In this document: positions 1 to 8,795 of the stretch, piece after piece
How the letters are laid out: each line of letters starts with the position of its first letter
Position numbering within the stretch: the stretch's first letter is position 1
NCBI RefSeq assembly: GCF_022410515.1
Contig: NZ_JACSDI010000014.1
Span: 1-64,000, forward strand
Origin: Shewanella cutis
GTDB lineage: Bacteria; Pseudomonadota; Gammaproteobacteria; Enterobacterales; Shewanellaceae
Length of the DNA stretch: 64,000 bases
Direction: 5' to 3'
Translations under genes and position numbers: made by a program
Notes under the pieces: model-generated
What the model was told of the DNA's origin: nothing
The model's database searches: none
The model's input: only the letters and a program-made list of their open reading frames with translations

Positions 1-262
1 TCCTATGTGAGGCGTTTTTTTTTAGCTAACCCCTACAGTTGCCAGAACATTTTTTGCACAGCCACAGTGCGTCACCTGCTCCATCCTTGAGCACTTTAAA
101 ACATTTTATTAACAATAAATTTGTAATTGACTGTTTTTATTGTAATTTTAAAAATGGCATGTGATTAGCAAATCCCTTATCAGAAAAAACCATGATGCAC
201 CAATGCCGCGGTATTTAAGTGGCATGAGTGAATCGATAAATAAGTCAATCGAGGGGATGAGT

Positions 263-955
263 ATGAGAAAATCACTGTACAGCGTTTTGGCATTATCGAC
301 GGGATTATTATTAACCAATAGCGCCTTTGCGGCGGTGTCTGGCAATATTGGTGGCACCTCAAACTATCTATGGCGCGGGGTAACTCAAACCAATGATGCG
401 GTCGCTATCCAAGGCGGTATTGACTACAGTCATGACTCAGGATTCTATGCGGGCACATGGGCATCAAATGTCGATTTTGGCAATGACACAAGCTACGAGT
501 TAGACCTCTATGCAGGTTACGGTGGCAATATCACCGACGATCTCAGCTATGATTTTGGCTACCTCTATTATGCCTATCCCGATGCCGAAGGCAGTATCGA
601 TTTTGGTGAACTCCACGGTACCATCACTTGGAAGTGGGTCGAACTCAGTTATTCCCACGTGATCAATGCGGGTGATGACGTAGCGGCAGAGCCATTTGAT
701 AACAAAGATATGAGTTACCTTGCAGCCACAGCATCTTTCCCGTTAACCGAGAAACTTAGCCTGTCATTCCACTATGGCTACTCCACGGGCGATGTGGTTG
801 AGGCTTGGTTTGCGGAAGATAACTACGCCGATTACAACGTGACGCTCAGCGCTGATACCAGCATAGGCACAGTCTCTTTTATGGTGTCTGATACCGATCT
901 GACCGATGACGATGCAAAAATCGCTTTAGGCTATTCCTATGGTTTTGATTTATAA
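263..955 (+). CDS. TorF family putative outer-membrane porin
   Basis: Encodes about 230 residues: a clear Sec signal peptide (start MRKSLYSVLALS, cleavage after SAFA) followed by a beta-strand-rich body with alternating aromatic and acidic segments (SNYLWRGVTQT near the mature N-terminus, ending in GYSYGFDL with a hydrophobic/aromatic C-terminus). This is the pattern of the TorF / Gcw_chp family of small outer-membrane proteins in Shewanella. Substrate is unknown. An in-frame upstream extension exists to 161, but the GAGGGG at 251-256 sits six bases before the ATG at 263, and only that start puts the signal peptide at the N-terminus. It stands alone, convergent with rimK across a shared terminator. 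The 262 bases before it are AT-rich and hold no recognised gene. Confidence 0.8.
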   Translation: MRKSLYSVLALSTGLLLTNSAFAAVSGNIGGTSNYLWRGVTQTNDAVAIQGGIDYSHDSGFYAGTWASNVDFGNDTSYELDLYAGYGGNITDDLSYDFGYLYYAYPDAEGSIDFGELHGTITWKWVELSYSHVINAGDDVAAEPFDNKDMSYLAATASFPLTEKLSLSFHYGYSTGDVVEAWFAEDNYADYNVTLSADTSIGTVSFMVSDTDLTDDDAKIALGYSYGFDL

Positions 956-973
956 AATAAAGCACTAAGAAAC

Positions 974-997
974 ACGCCGCGTTAATCGCGGCGTTTT
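974..997. terminator. Bidirectional rho-independent terminator
   Basis: A perfect 8-bp GC-rich stem (ACGCCGCG / CGCGGCGT) with a 5-base loop is followed by a T run. It lies between the stop of the porin gene and the stop of the convergent rimK gene and can serve both. Confidence 0.8.
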
Positions 998-999
998 AG

Positions 1000-1905
1000 T
1001 TAAGCAATCACTGGACGATTCGATTTTTGGGCCAATACCATTTTCTCAATATATTCCACGATAGGTTCAGTCACCGAAATACCCGTAGTTTGCTCAATAC
1101 CTTCAATGCCAGGAGCTGAGTTCACTTCAAGGATCAGCGGACCACGATTCGAACGTAAAATATCGACCCCAGCGACCACTAATCCCATTGCTTTTACTGC
1201 GGCGACAGCCATCTTGCGCTCTTTAGGAGTGATTTTCACTTTTTCACCGCAGCCACCTAAGTGCAGATTAGAACGAAAATCGCCCTCAGGACCTTGTCGC
1301 TTCATCGATGCGACCACTTTATCGCCCACCACAAAACAGCGAATATCACTGCCGTTAGATTCCTTAATATACTCCTGCACCATAATATTGGCTTTGAGTC
1401 CTAAAAAGGCTTCAATAACGCTCTCGGCAGCGGTTTTAGTTTCGGCTAACACCACACCGATCCCCTGTGTACCTTCGAGCAACTTGATCACTAAAGGAGC
1501 CCCGCCCACCATATTAATCAGATCGGGAATATCATTCGGTTTATTGGCAAATCCAGTGATAGGCATACCAATGCCTTTACGCGAAAGTAATTGCAGTGCC
1601 CGTAACTTATCCCGTGAGCGCGCAATCGAGATAGAGTCATTGGCTGCAAATACGCCCATCATTTCAAACTGACGCACCACTGCGCAGCCATAAAAAGTCA
1701 CACTGGCATGAATGCGTGGAATAATCGCATCAAATCCCGTTAATTCTTGCCCTTGATAGTGGATGCTAGGTTTGATGGAGTTAATATTCATGTAGCAATT
1801 CAAGGTATTAATCACCACGGCCTCATGACCACGACTCTCGCAGGCAGCCACTAAACGGCGGGTGGAATACAATTCAGGAAACTGAGATAAAATACCGATT
1901 TTCAT
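1000..1905 (-). CDS. rimK: RimK-type ribosomal protein S6 glutamate ligase
   Basis: 301 residues, the usual length for RimK. The N-terminal domain (about 1-95) starts [18 protein letters not shown]. An ATP-grasp domain follows, with the glycine-rich ATP loop [14 protein letters not shown] near 143-156 and the metal-binding [13 protein letters not shown] near 259-271. The family adds glutamate residues to the C-terminus of ribosomal protein S6, using ATP. The gene is single, with no co-directional partner close by; the convergent porin gene shares its terminator. Related ATP-grasp ligases exist, but overall similarity to RimK is strong. Confidence 0.9.
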   Translation of the reverse strand: MKIGILSQFPELYSTRRLVAACESRGHEAVVINTLNCYMNINSIKPSIHYQGQELTGFDAIIPRIHASVTFYGCAVVRQFEMMGVFAANDSISIARSRDKLRALQLLSRKGIGMPITGFANKPNDIPDLINMVGGAPLVIKLLEGTQGIGVVLAETKTAAESVIEAFLGLKANIMVQEYIKESNGSDIRCFVVGDKVVASMKRQGPEGDFRSNLHLGGCGEKVKITPKERKMAVAAVKAMGLVVAGVDILRSNRGPLILEVNSAPGIEGIEQTTGISVTEPIVEYIEKMVLAQKSNRPVIA

Positions 1906-2056
1906 TACTAAATGACCAAGTTAAACACAGTAAATTGATTCTCTGAGCACATTGCATCAGAAAGGGGCGCAGATAGTTGTCTATTGCTCAGTGTAAAGCA
2001 AGAAAATATTCCTCACCAGACGAAAACCCAAGCCTAAGCCAAACGTAAGATAACCT

Positions 2057-3778
2057 TCACAATTTAGAAAGTAACGGCGTGATGTATTTTGCCTCAAACT
2101 CACTTGCCTCTAAGGGGCGAGAAAAGAGGTATCCCTGCAATAAATTACAATGTCTTACCGTGCAAAACTCTGCTTGTTCAAGAGTTTCAATCCCTTCGGC
2201 AACGGAGGTAACGTTAAAACCATAGGCAAAGTTAAGCAGTGCACTGAGCAAACGAGTGTCCTTTTCATCCTTATCGTAGGAAGCGATAAAGCTTTTATCG
2301 ATTTTTAGCACACTGATAGGAAACAATTTAATGTGCTCAAGAGATGAAAATCCCGTACCAAAATCATCCAAGGCGAATCGCACTCCAAGTTGGGCTATTT
2401 TATCGAGGATCTTCGCATGCTCGTGGGGCTCTTCAATTAAACAGTTTTCAGTAATTTCTAACTCTAGCGCGCCAGGTGTTAGCCCTGTCACTTTTAGAAC
2501 ATGGGCAATTTTCTCATATAAGTCGACATGACCAATTTGAGATGCTGATAAGTTCACTGCAATGGTGAAGCGATGTCCAGTTGGCGCTAATTGATTAAGC
2601 CAATACTGGGCCTGACGACAGGTTTCGAACAAGACCCAATCACCGATCTCCTCCATCAGCCCTATTTCTTCAGCAATGGGCAGAAATTGGTCTGGTGAAA
2701 TCAAGCCATCTTCAGGATGCAACCAGCGGATCAGTGCCTCCATCCCCACCATTTGATGTGTTTGAGCATCAACTTGTACTTGATAATAAACCTTAAACTG
2801 ATTCAGCCTTAAGGCTATTCTCAAACTAGATTCAATATGATTGCGATAGCGCACCTCTTTATCTAACGCCTCGGAATAAAACTGGATCTGGTTACGTCCC
2901 ATTTTTTTAGCACGATACATCGCAATATCAGCACATTTCATTAACTCGGAGCTATCGGAGGCCGCTTCATTATAAAAAGCCACTCCGATGCTAGCGCCGA
3001 TCATCACATCGTTATCTCCGAGACAAAACACTTCCTCAAAGGCTTTAAGCAAGCGGTTTGCCACTATCATGGGAAAATATTTATAGTCATTGTCTGTCAC
3101 TAGCACGACAAACTCATCCCCACCTAAGCGAGCAATCACATCCCCATCCCGCAACACTGTGCTCAATCTCGATGCGACCTTCACTAACAAAATATCACCA
3201 GTCTGGTGACCAAGAGTATCGTTAATTGCTTTAAAATCATCCAGATCGAGCAAGATCACTGCTAACAAATCATTACTGCGTTTTACCCTTGCGATTGCCC
3301 GATTTAAGCACAGCTCAAAACCATATCGATTCATTAATTTGGTGAGAGAATCGTGTTCAGCTAGCTCTTTAAGTTTTTCATGGCTATTCCTCAAGGCTAG
3401 CGCCATAGAGGCTCGCTGTTTAGCGTAACGAATTGAACGACAGAGAATTCTTGAATTAACTTCATCTTTAAGTAAAAAATCCTGTGCCCCTAATTCGATA
3501 CAACGCTGTGCGAGTTTTTCATCTTCATAACGGCTCAGCATTACCACAACCGTTTGCTCTTGAGTCATCGAATTAAGTTTGATCAGCACCTCTAAGCCGT
3601 TGGCATCGGGCAATAAGTAGTCGAGTAAAATTCCATCAAAATGACGCTGTAACGCAAGATTTAAGCCATCAAAAGCACAATTCGCCTCAACCACATTAAA
3701 GGCGAGTTTGGATTGTCGCAGCGCCCGAATAATAGCTGTTCTATCAACTTCATCATCATCGATCAGTAGTAAATCCAT
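2057..3778 (-). CDS. REC-GGDEF-EAL response regulator, c-di-GMP turnover
   Basis: About 573 residues with three domains. An N-terminal receiver domain (1-125) has the acidic pocket IDDDE and phospho-acceptor Asp in ILLDYLLPD (about residue 53). A GGDEF diguanylate cyclase domain (about 140-300) has an intact GGDEF and an RxxD inhibitory site (RDGD) five residues before it. An EAL phosphodiesterase domain (about 315-565) keeps MEALIRW, ELEITENCL and LDDFGTGFSSL. Both catalytic motifs look intact, so it could make or break cyclic di-GMP. ATG 3778 is preferred over the GTG at 3784 because AGGG lies seven bases upstream of the ATG. It sits nine bases after a single-domain response regulator and a CHASE sensor kinase, so it is the likely output of that phosphorelay. 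Confidence 0.9.
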   Translation of the reverse strand: MDLLLIDDDEVDRTAIIRALRQSKLAFNVVEANCAFDGLNLALQRHFDGILLDYLLPDANGLEVLIKLNSMTQEQTVVVMLSRYEDEKLAQRCIELGAQDFLLKDEVNSRILCRSIRYAKQRASMALALRNSHEKLKELAEHDSLTKLMNRYGFELCLNRAIARVKRSNDLLAVILLDLDDFKAINDTLGHQTGDILLVKVASRLSTVLRDGDVIARLGGDEFVVLVTDNDYKYFPMIVANRLLKAFEEVFCLGDNDVMIGASIGVAFYNEAASDSSELMKCADIAMYRAKKMGRNQIQFYSEALDKEVRYRNHIESSLRIALRLNQFKVYYQVQVDAQTHQMVGMEALIRWLHPEDGLISPDQFLPIAEEIGLMEEIGDWVLFETCRQAQYWLNQLAPTGHRFTIAVNLSASQIGHVDLYEKIAHVLKVTGLTPGALELEITENCLIEEPHEHAKILDKIAQLGVRFALDDFGTGFSSLEHIKLFPISVLKIDKSFIASYDKDEKDTRLLSALLNFAYGFNVTSVAEGIETLEQAEFCTVRHCNLLQGYLFSRPLEASEFEAKYITPLLSKL

Positions 3779-3787
3779 AGACACACC

Positions 3788-4222
3788 CTATACACTTGGT
3801 AGTTCTACGATGCGCAAGTAGCCTTCCAACATATTAAAAATATTATGGAAACTATATTTCATATCCGTTTTCACCATATAGCCAGCGACATGATGACTGT
3901 AGGCTTTCATGCGATCTTCATCAGCACGGGAAGTCGTCAGCATAAACACCACTGAAGAGGACAAAATGGGATCGTTACGAATATGCTCAAGAAATTCAAA
4001 ACCGTTCATTCTCGGCATATTGAGATCAAGCAAGATCAAATAAGCGCCTTTTATGGTCTCCGTATTGGTGAGAATAGTTAGCGCTTCCAGCCCATCCCGC
4101 GCGCGCACCAGAGGATTTAGCAGCCGCAATCGCTTCATCACCCTCTGTACTGCTATATAATCCACGTCGTCGTCGTCAACCAACAGAATGGTAACGGGTT
4201 TATAGTGATTACTATTACTCAT
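3788..4222 (-). CDS. Single-domain response regulator (Rcp1-like)
   Basis: 144 residues consisting of one receiver domain only. The acidic pair is in LLVDDDDVDY, the phospho-acceptor Asp in LILLDLNMPRMNG, the conserved Thr in VFMLTTS and the Lys in MVKTDM. Sequence style (NGFEFLEHIR) matches Rcp1-type regulators that partner bacteriophytochrome-like kinases. Its ATG overlaps the stop of the upstream kinase gene (ATGA) and has a strong AAGGAGGGG site, so the two are translationally coupled. With no output domain it probably passes phosphate to, or competes with, the downstream REC-GGDEF-EAL protein. Confidence 0.9.
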   Translation of the reverse strand: MSNSNHYKPVTILLVDDDDVDYIAVQRVMKRLRLLNPLVRARDGLEALTILTNTETIKGAYLILLDLNMPRMNGFEFLEHIRNDPILSSSVVFMLTTSRADEDRMKAYSHHVAGYMVKTDMKYSFHNIFNMLEGYLRIVELPSV

Positions 4223-6372
4223 ATCCCCTCCTTGTTGACTATGTGCATAGGCCAGCTAAATCTAAAACAACAACCTCGACCCACTGATTCGAGTTGAATT
4301 TTGCCGCCAAGACTATCAACCGTCTTTTTAACGAGCGATAGCCCTAACCCACTTCCTTCCACCTCATCTCGTGGTCTTAGCGTTTGAAACATTTCGAACA
4401 CTTTTAGCTGAAACTCACTGGAAATCCCGGGACCGTCATCAACAACACTAAACCAGTAATAGGCATTTTTAGTTTCGCATAACACCTTTAGCACGCCAGA
4501 ACCTCTATCATGGTGTTTAATCGCATTGCTAAGTAAATTCCGAACCACCAGCTCTAGTAAGGTTTTAACCGTTTTAAATTGCGGAAAATCACCTTCGAGT
4601 ACTAATTCAAATCCTTGCGGTGGAGCCACCAAAGCAAACATATCTTCAACAAGTTGTCGGCTGTCAACTTCAACCATTTCATTATCAACTCGCCCAATAC
4701 GGGAAAATGTCAGTAAACCGTCGAGTAATAGCACCATTCTCTGGATACGGTTTTGAATGAGTCCTAAGTATTTTTGAACGTTTTCATTGGTGTTATCGAC
4801 AAGATCCTCACTTAACCAAGTGGTTAACTGCTCAATCCCCCGTAGAGGAGACTTCAAATCATGGGAGGCAATATAAGCAAATCTATCTAACTCTTGATTA
4901 ATGCGCTCCAACTCAGCCATATGCTCTATACGCTGCGCTTCAATCCGTTTACGTTCAGAGATATTGTTAATCGTCGTTAAAATATAGATCCCATTAGTAA
5001 AGTGAACAGGTGTTAATCCGACTTCAACCGCTAAAGGAGTACCATCTTTACAGCAGCCGAGGAGATCATCACGCATCGACATATTCTTCGCGATGGGATG
5101 AACCAAATAATGAGAAAGATGTTGTTGATGAATTTCCCTGAGCGTTTCAGGTAATAACATATTAATTGAGCGCCCCAGTAACTCCTCCCTTGTATAGCCA
5201 AAGAGATGCTCCCCTTGGGTATTGACCAAGGTAATTACTCCAGTTTTATCCACCATGAATAGCGCGCTGGGAGATGCCTCAATGACTAGACGAAAGCGTT
5301 TTTCATTGGCAATTAATTCGGCCGTTAACATCGACTCTTGATATCGATTCCGAGCCATACCGATAACAGCGTAAAATAAGGCAAGAATAAAGGCGCAGCC
5401 AATCACTTGCAGCCAAACACTCCAAGTTTGTTCAGCGCTCGAAATAAACCGTGACTCTGAAGAAACATCGATTCGCCAGACCTGCCCTTCCATGGTTTCT
5501 AATTGTGATTGATAAAAAACATCCTTAGAAGAAGGGAGCTTTGGATCTGAGCTAAACATGAGATGGGTATGATTTGCCTCTGAACCATCATAAATGGCCA
5601 GTTTAAGGCCGGAGAAGCGTTTTCCCATAATGCCTTGCATTAGATCATCCATTCTAAAAGGCGCATAAACAACACCTATCGCCTGTTGCATGCGTTCTAC
5701 GTCAGTCATGGGCTGACCACGATATAAAGGGACGTACATTAACACGCCAGCCTGAGTATTATCGGGCGTTTCCTGCACCAATGTGACTTTGCCTGAAACC
5801 TTGGGCAATCCCGAAGTAATGGCTTTTAAAATAGCGGAACGACGAGTCGCTTCGGAGCACATATCAAAACCAAATGCCCGCTGATTTCGCCAATCAAATG
5901 GCTCTAAGTACTTGATAACACAATAAAGTTCCCGTTCACCTATAGGGGTAACTCGAAAATCACCAAACCCCTCCTGTTGGACTTGCTGCGTAAACTCATC
6001 CAAGGTGGCTGGCGTAACGAGCTCAGCAAAACCTAAGCCTTGAATTCCAGGGTAATAATCAGATAAACGCGCATTAGCGACATAAGTTTGCCACTCACTC
6101 CGAGTCACGCCACGGGAAGATAAAAAGAGCCCCACTCCGCCACGCAAAACCTGCTCATAAGCTATCATTCTGCGGCTAACGGCCTCAGATAACTCCTGAA
6201 CATTGTTGTTAAATCGTTCTTCGCCCCGTTCCCGAAGATATTCTTGAAGAACAAACCAAGAAATGCCCATAAGTGTGAGCGCAGCAACTAACATTAGCCA
6301 ACTTGAACGAACCACACTGATAAAAAAACTTTTTGGAGGGCCGAAAGATTCGGGAAAACGATCCGTGTCCAT
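4219..6372 (-). CDS. CHASE-PAS sensor histidine kinase
   Basis: About 717 residues. A first membrane helix (about 22-42) and a second (about 318-340) bracket a periplasmic CHASE sensing domain. The cytoplasmic part has a PAS domain (about 360-470, with GYTREELLGRS), a HisKA helix with the phospho-accepting His in YIASHDLKSPLRG, and an ATPase domain with NLLSNAIKHH, VDDGPGIS and GSGLGLSLVKK. CHASE domains bind small extracellular ligands; the ligand here is unknown. The start at 6372 (MDTDRFPES) is chosen because AGGGAAG lies seven bases upstream; a longer frame to 6411 has no such site. It is the first gene of a three-gene signalling operon. Confidence 0.88.
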   Translation of the reverse strand: MDTDRFPESFGPPKSFFISVVRSSWLMLVAALTLMGISWFVLQEYLRERGEERFNNNVQELSEAVSRRMIAYEQVLRGGVGLFLSSRGVTRSEWQTYVANARLSDYYPGIQGLGFAELVTPATLDEFTQQVQQEGFGDFRVTPIGERELYCVIKYLEPFDWRNQRAFGFDMCSEATRRSAILKAITSGLPKVSGKVTLVQETPDNTQAGVLMYVPLYRGQPMTDVERMQQAIGVVYAPFRMDDLMQGIMGKRFSGLKLAIYDGSEANHTHLMFSSDPKLPSSKDVFYQSQLETMEGQVWRIDVSSESRFISSAEQTWSVWLQVIGCAFILALFYAVIGMARNRYQESMLTAELIANEKRFRLVIEASPSALFMVDKTGVITLVNTQGEHLFGYTREELLGRSINMLLPETLREIHQQHLSHYLVHPIAKNMSMRDDLLGCCKDGTPLAVEVGLTPVHFTNGIYILTTINNISERKRIEAQRIEHMAELERINQELDRFAYIASHDLKSPLRGIEQLTTWLSEDLVDNTNENVQKYLGLIQNRIQRMVLLLDGLLTFSRIGRVDNEMVEVDSRQLVEDMFALVAPPQGFELVLEGDFPQFKTVKTLLELVVRNLLSNAIKHHDRGSGVLKVLCETKNAYYWFSVVDDGPGISSEFQLKVFEMFQTLRPRDEVEGSGLGLSLVKKTVDSLGGKIQLESVGRGCCFRFSWPMHIVNKEGI

Positions 6373-6682
6373 ATTGGCTTCCCTAGCACAGTTACATTTG
6401 TGTTGTCTCACCCAAGTGTTGTTCGATTTTTGGGCAAATTCAAGTTTATCTGGCTATTTAAGCAAGAGTTAACTTAAACACAAACAGATAGCCTTATGCG
6501 CTAAATCACAAATTCAGCAAAAGCTGAAGTAGCCTCGAATCTCCACGCTAATCGGCCGATACCATAGGAATCGCATATTGGCGCATGGGAAGAAAATTTT
6601 GCATTTATACACAAAATTTTTTGCTTTTCTGCCACACTCTTTTTAGATAGAAAGGCGTTAGGAACAACATGAGGAATTCGTT
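6373..6682. other. Divergent intergenic region
   Basis: About 310 bases between the sensor kinase and the small + strand gene. It must hold both promoters. It is AT-rich near 6590-6630 (runs of A and T), consistent with a promoter for the small gene, but I could not assign exact boxes. Confidence 0.4.
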
Positions 6683-6859
6683 ATGGCTCATATTACTGAA
6701 GTCGTGCCCAACGATACTGAAATTGAGGCAATGACCACCCCTAGAAACAGCAAAGCGGCAGAGGCAATGCAACATAAGCGTGAAATAAAGAAACGCTTGG
6801 AAGATTACCTCGAACGCGCCGAATTACGACGTGCATTAGGAGATGACGACTTATTCTAA
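6683..6859 (+). CDS. Small conserved protein, PA3496-like
   Basis: A 58-residue protein, highly charged and likely mostly helical in its second half (EIKKRLEDYLERAELRRAL), ending in the acidic tail GDDDLF. The pattern of a basic/acidic helix with RLEDYLE resembles the small gammaproteobacterial family annotated as PA3496-like putative envelope integrity protein. ATG 6683 follows a GAGGA sequence at 6671-6675, giving a good ribosome site. There is no signal peptide or membrane segment. Function is not established; the family assignment is by resemblance only. Confidence 0.65.
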   Translation: MAHITEVVPNDTEIEAMTTPRNSKAAEAMQHKREIKKRLEDYLERAELRRALGDDDLF

Positions 6860-7392
6860 GCTTACCGTTCCCATAAGATGTGAGGTCGTTTAATACTCAC
6901 CGCAGTTAACTAAAACCTTCACCCAGCTCATTTGGGCTGGGTGATGAAATTAACTGTGATCTTCAAACCTACTTTTACCACTTTTAAACGTCTGAACTTT
7001 TATCCGTAATCGTTAAACTCGACTCCACAGCTTAAGCACTGTGGCACTCTATTCATGATATTGCTCTATTCATGATAGTGCTCTCTCACGCTCAAATAGC
7101 ACATTGCAGGCACCACTTCCTCCCACAAACTTCATAGAATAACCAAGATCAACAAAGTAGTATTTAAGCCATAGTAATAAATCCATCTTTAACAGTGTGT
7201 TACAGAAAAAATCTACACTTCCCTCGCGCAAAACTAACCCGTACCACACCAAAATAATTCATTTAACCGATAGCGGAGAACGGGTTTAATCGGCAATATT
7301 ATATTGTTAAAGGAAGAAACCTATAAATACAATCGCTTTACGGCTATGATTAAACTAATTTTTATCGCCCAAGTAGCAATAGGATTTCGGGA
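6860..7392. other. 533-base gene-free stretch with one hairpin
   Basis: No convincing gene is seen. A 9-bp perfect hairpin (TCACCCAGC / GCTGGGTGA at 6919-6944) lies 60 bases after the small gene and may end its transcript, though no T run follows. The last 100 bases are AT-rich and presumably contain the promoter of the next gene. Open frames on the minus strand near 7070-7252 lack a ribosome site and coding character. Confidence 0.4.
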
Positions 7393-8748
7393 ATGTCAGA
7401 GTCGTTAGCCCAATACCAAGAAGATTTACGCCGCTTTTCCGATGAGCTGATCCGCATTCAAACCCCGATTAAGATTTTGGATGCCATCAAATGGCCACGG
7501 GAAATGGAAGAGCGTTTTCTTTCCAGTAAAGGCACTGTTCTCCCTGCAATTAAACAAGACTTTTATCAAAACATTGCCTTACCCTTCGATCCGGCAAAAA
7601 CACAAGCCGAATTACTTTCTCTTAAGAATGATATCCACCGCCGTTTGGGCAAAAAAGACAAGTTGGGTAAGCTGTTAGTCGCCAACGTTGACCAATATCG
7701 TCTTGTTGTCGATATGCTGGGTCATAGGGGAACCCCAACTTTTGGTAAACTTAGCCAAGAACTCTATGGCAGCGCTAGCCACAGGTTACATGGTGATCGC
7801 CACACCCTGCGGCAACTGGGCGATAAGCTTAGTTATATTTTTTCGCTGCCTGCTGCTCGGCATATGAATAAGCATCACCCTAAAATCATTAGCGCCCCAG
7901 AAGCTGTGAATGTGCTAAGCCAGCGACTCGAAAAATACTTCCATAGTGATGATATGCGGGTGCGTTTGAGTGACGGTATTGTGTCCGATGCAGCAGTCGG
8001 TGGCGATACGGTCAAACTCAACAGCAAAGCCATGTTCAGCGAGTCTGATCTTAATGTGTACGAAGTCCATGAAGGGTGGGTGCATGTGGGCACCACCCTG
8101 AATGGCCGAGCTCAGCCCCATGCCACTTGGCTCAGTGTTGGTTCTCCCCGCGTAGCAGCAACGCAAGAAGGCCTTGCCGTCTTACTCGAAATGCTCACTC
8201 TGAGCTCAAACCCTGGCCGAGCCCGCCGCATTAGCGATCGTGTTGCGGCTGTAGATATGGCAGAAAATGGTGCCGATTTTATCGAAGTGTTTAATTATTT
8301 TAGAGAGTTAAACCTGAGCGCCAAAGATAGTTATCGGGTAACCCAAAGGGTATTTCGCGGTGGCATGGTCGAAGGCGGCAGCTTTTTTACCAAAGATATT
8401 TCCTATGTGCGTGGTTATGTCGAAAACATCAACTTTATCCGCAGCGCCATCACATCGGGCTTACCCGAACTGATCCCCATGTTGTTTTTAGGCAAACTCG
8501 CTATTGAGGATATTCCCGTTCTCTATCAAGCATGCCAAGAAGGGATACTCACGCCACCTAAGTATCTGCCGCCAATGTTCGACAACTTCAGCGGCTTGTA
8601 TGCTTGGTTTGGTTTCGCCTCAGGACTCGCAGGTATTGATTTGAAAGGGGTGCAACGCCACTTCACCCGTTTATTTAAAGATGTGCCAAGTATCGACCCG
8701 AGCCTCGAGTTACTAGACGATACTGAATTTGATAATAACTCTGACTAA
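7393..8748 (+). CDS. QEGLA-motif DUF1704 metallopeptidase-like protein
   Basis: 451 residues. The central part has HEGWVH (226-231), which fits the HExxxH zinc-binding pattern, and about 30 residues later TQEGLAVLLEML, the hallmark QEGLA motif of DUF1704 proteins. Bacterial members are annotated as flavohemoglobin expression-modulating QEGLA motif proteins. Eukaryotic relatives (MATCAP) are zinc carboxypeptidases that remove tyrosine from tubulin. Asn-Gly (TLNGRAQP) between the two motifs also fits. It has no signal peptide, so it is cytosolic. The bacterial substrate is unknown. It is a single gene, ending at a convergent hairpin. Confidence 0.8.
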   Translation: MSESLAQYQEDLRRFSDELIRIQTPIKILDAIKWPREMEERFLSSKGTVLPAIKQDFYQNIALPFDPAKTQAELLSLKNDIHRRLGKKDKLGKLLVANVDQYRLVVDMLGHRGTPTFGKLSQELYGSASHRLHGDRHTLRQLGDKLSYIFSLPAARHMNKHHPKIISAPEAVNVLSQRLEKYFHSDDMRVRLSDGIVSDAAVGGDTVKLNSKAMFSESDLNVYEVHEGWVHVGTTLNGRAQPHATWLSVGSPRVAATQEGLAVLLEMLTLSSNPGRARRISDRVAAVDMAENGADFIEVFNYFRELNLSAKDSYRVTQRVFRGGMVEGGSFFTKDISYVRGYVENINFIRSAITSGLPELIPMLFLGKLAIEDIPVLYQACQEGILTPPKYLPPMFDNFSGLYAWFGFASGLAGIDLKGVQRHFTRLFKDVPSIDPSLELLDDTEFDNNSD

Positions 8749-8761
8749 CTCCTGAAGATTA

Positions 8762-8788
8762 GCCCGCAACTCAGTTAGGGTTGTGGGC
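8762..8788. terminator. Convergent hairpin
   Basis: A 9-bp stem (GCCCGCAAC with GTTGTGGGC, one G-T pair) with a 9-base loop lies between two convergent genes. It has no strong T run on the + strand; terminator function is inferred from position. Confidence 0.5.
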
Positions 8789-8795
8789 CAAACGC

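Noticed and set aside
7070..7252. Minus-strand frame of 60 codons
   Set aside because: No ribosome site, no family pattern and unusual composition; it lies in a promoter region.
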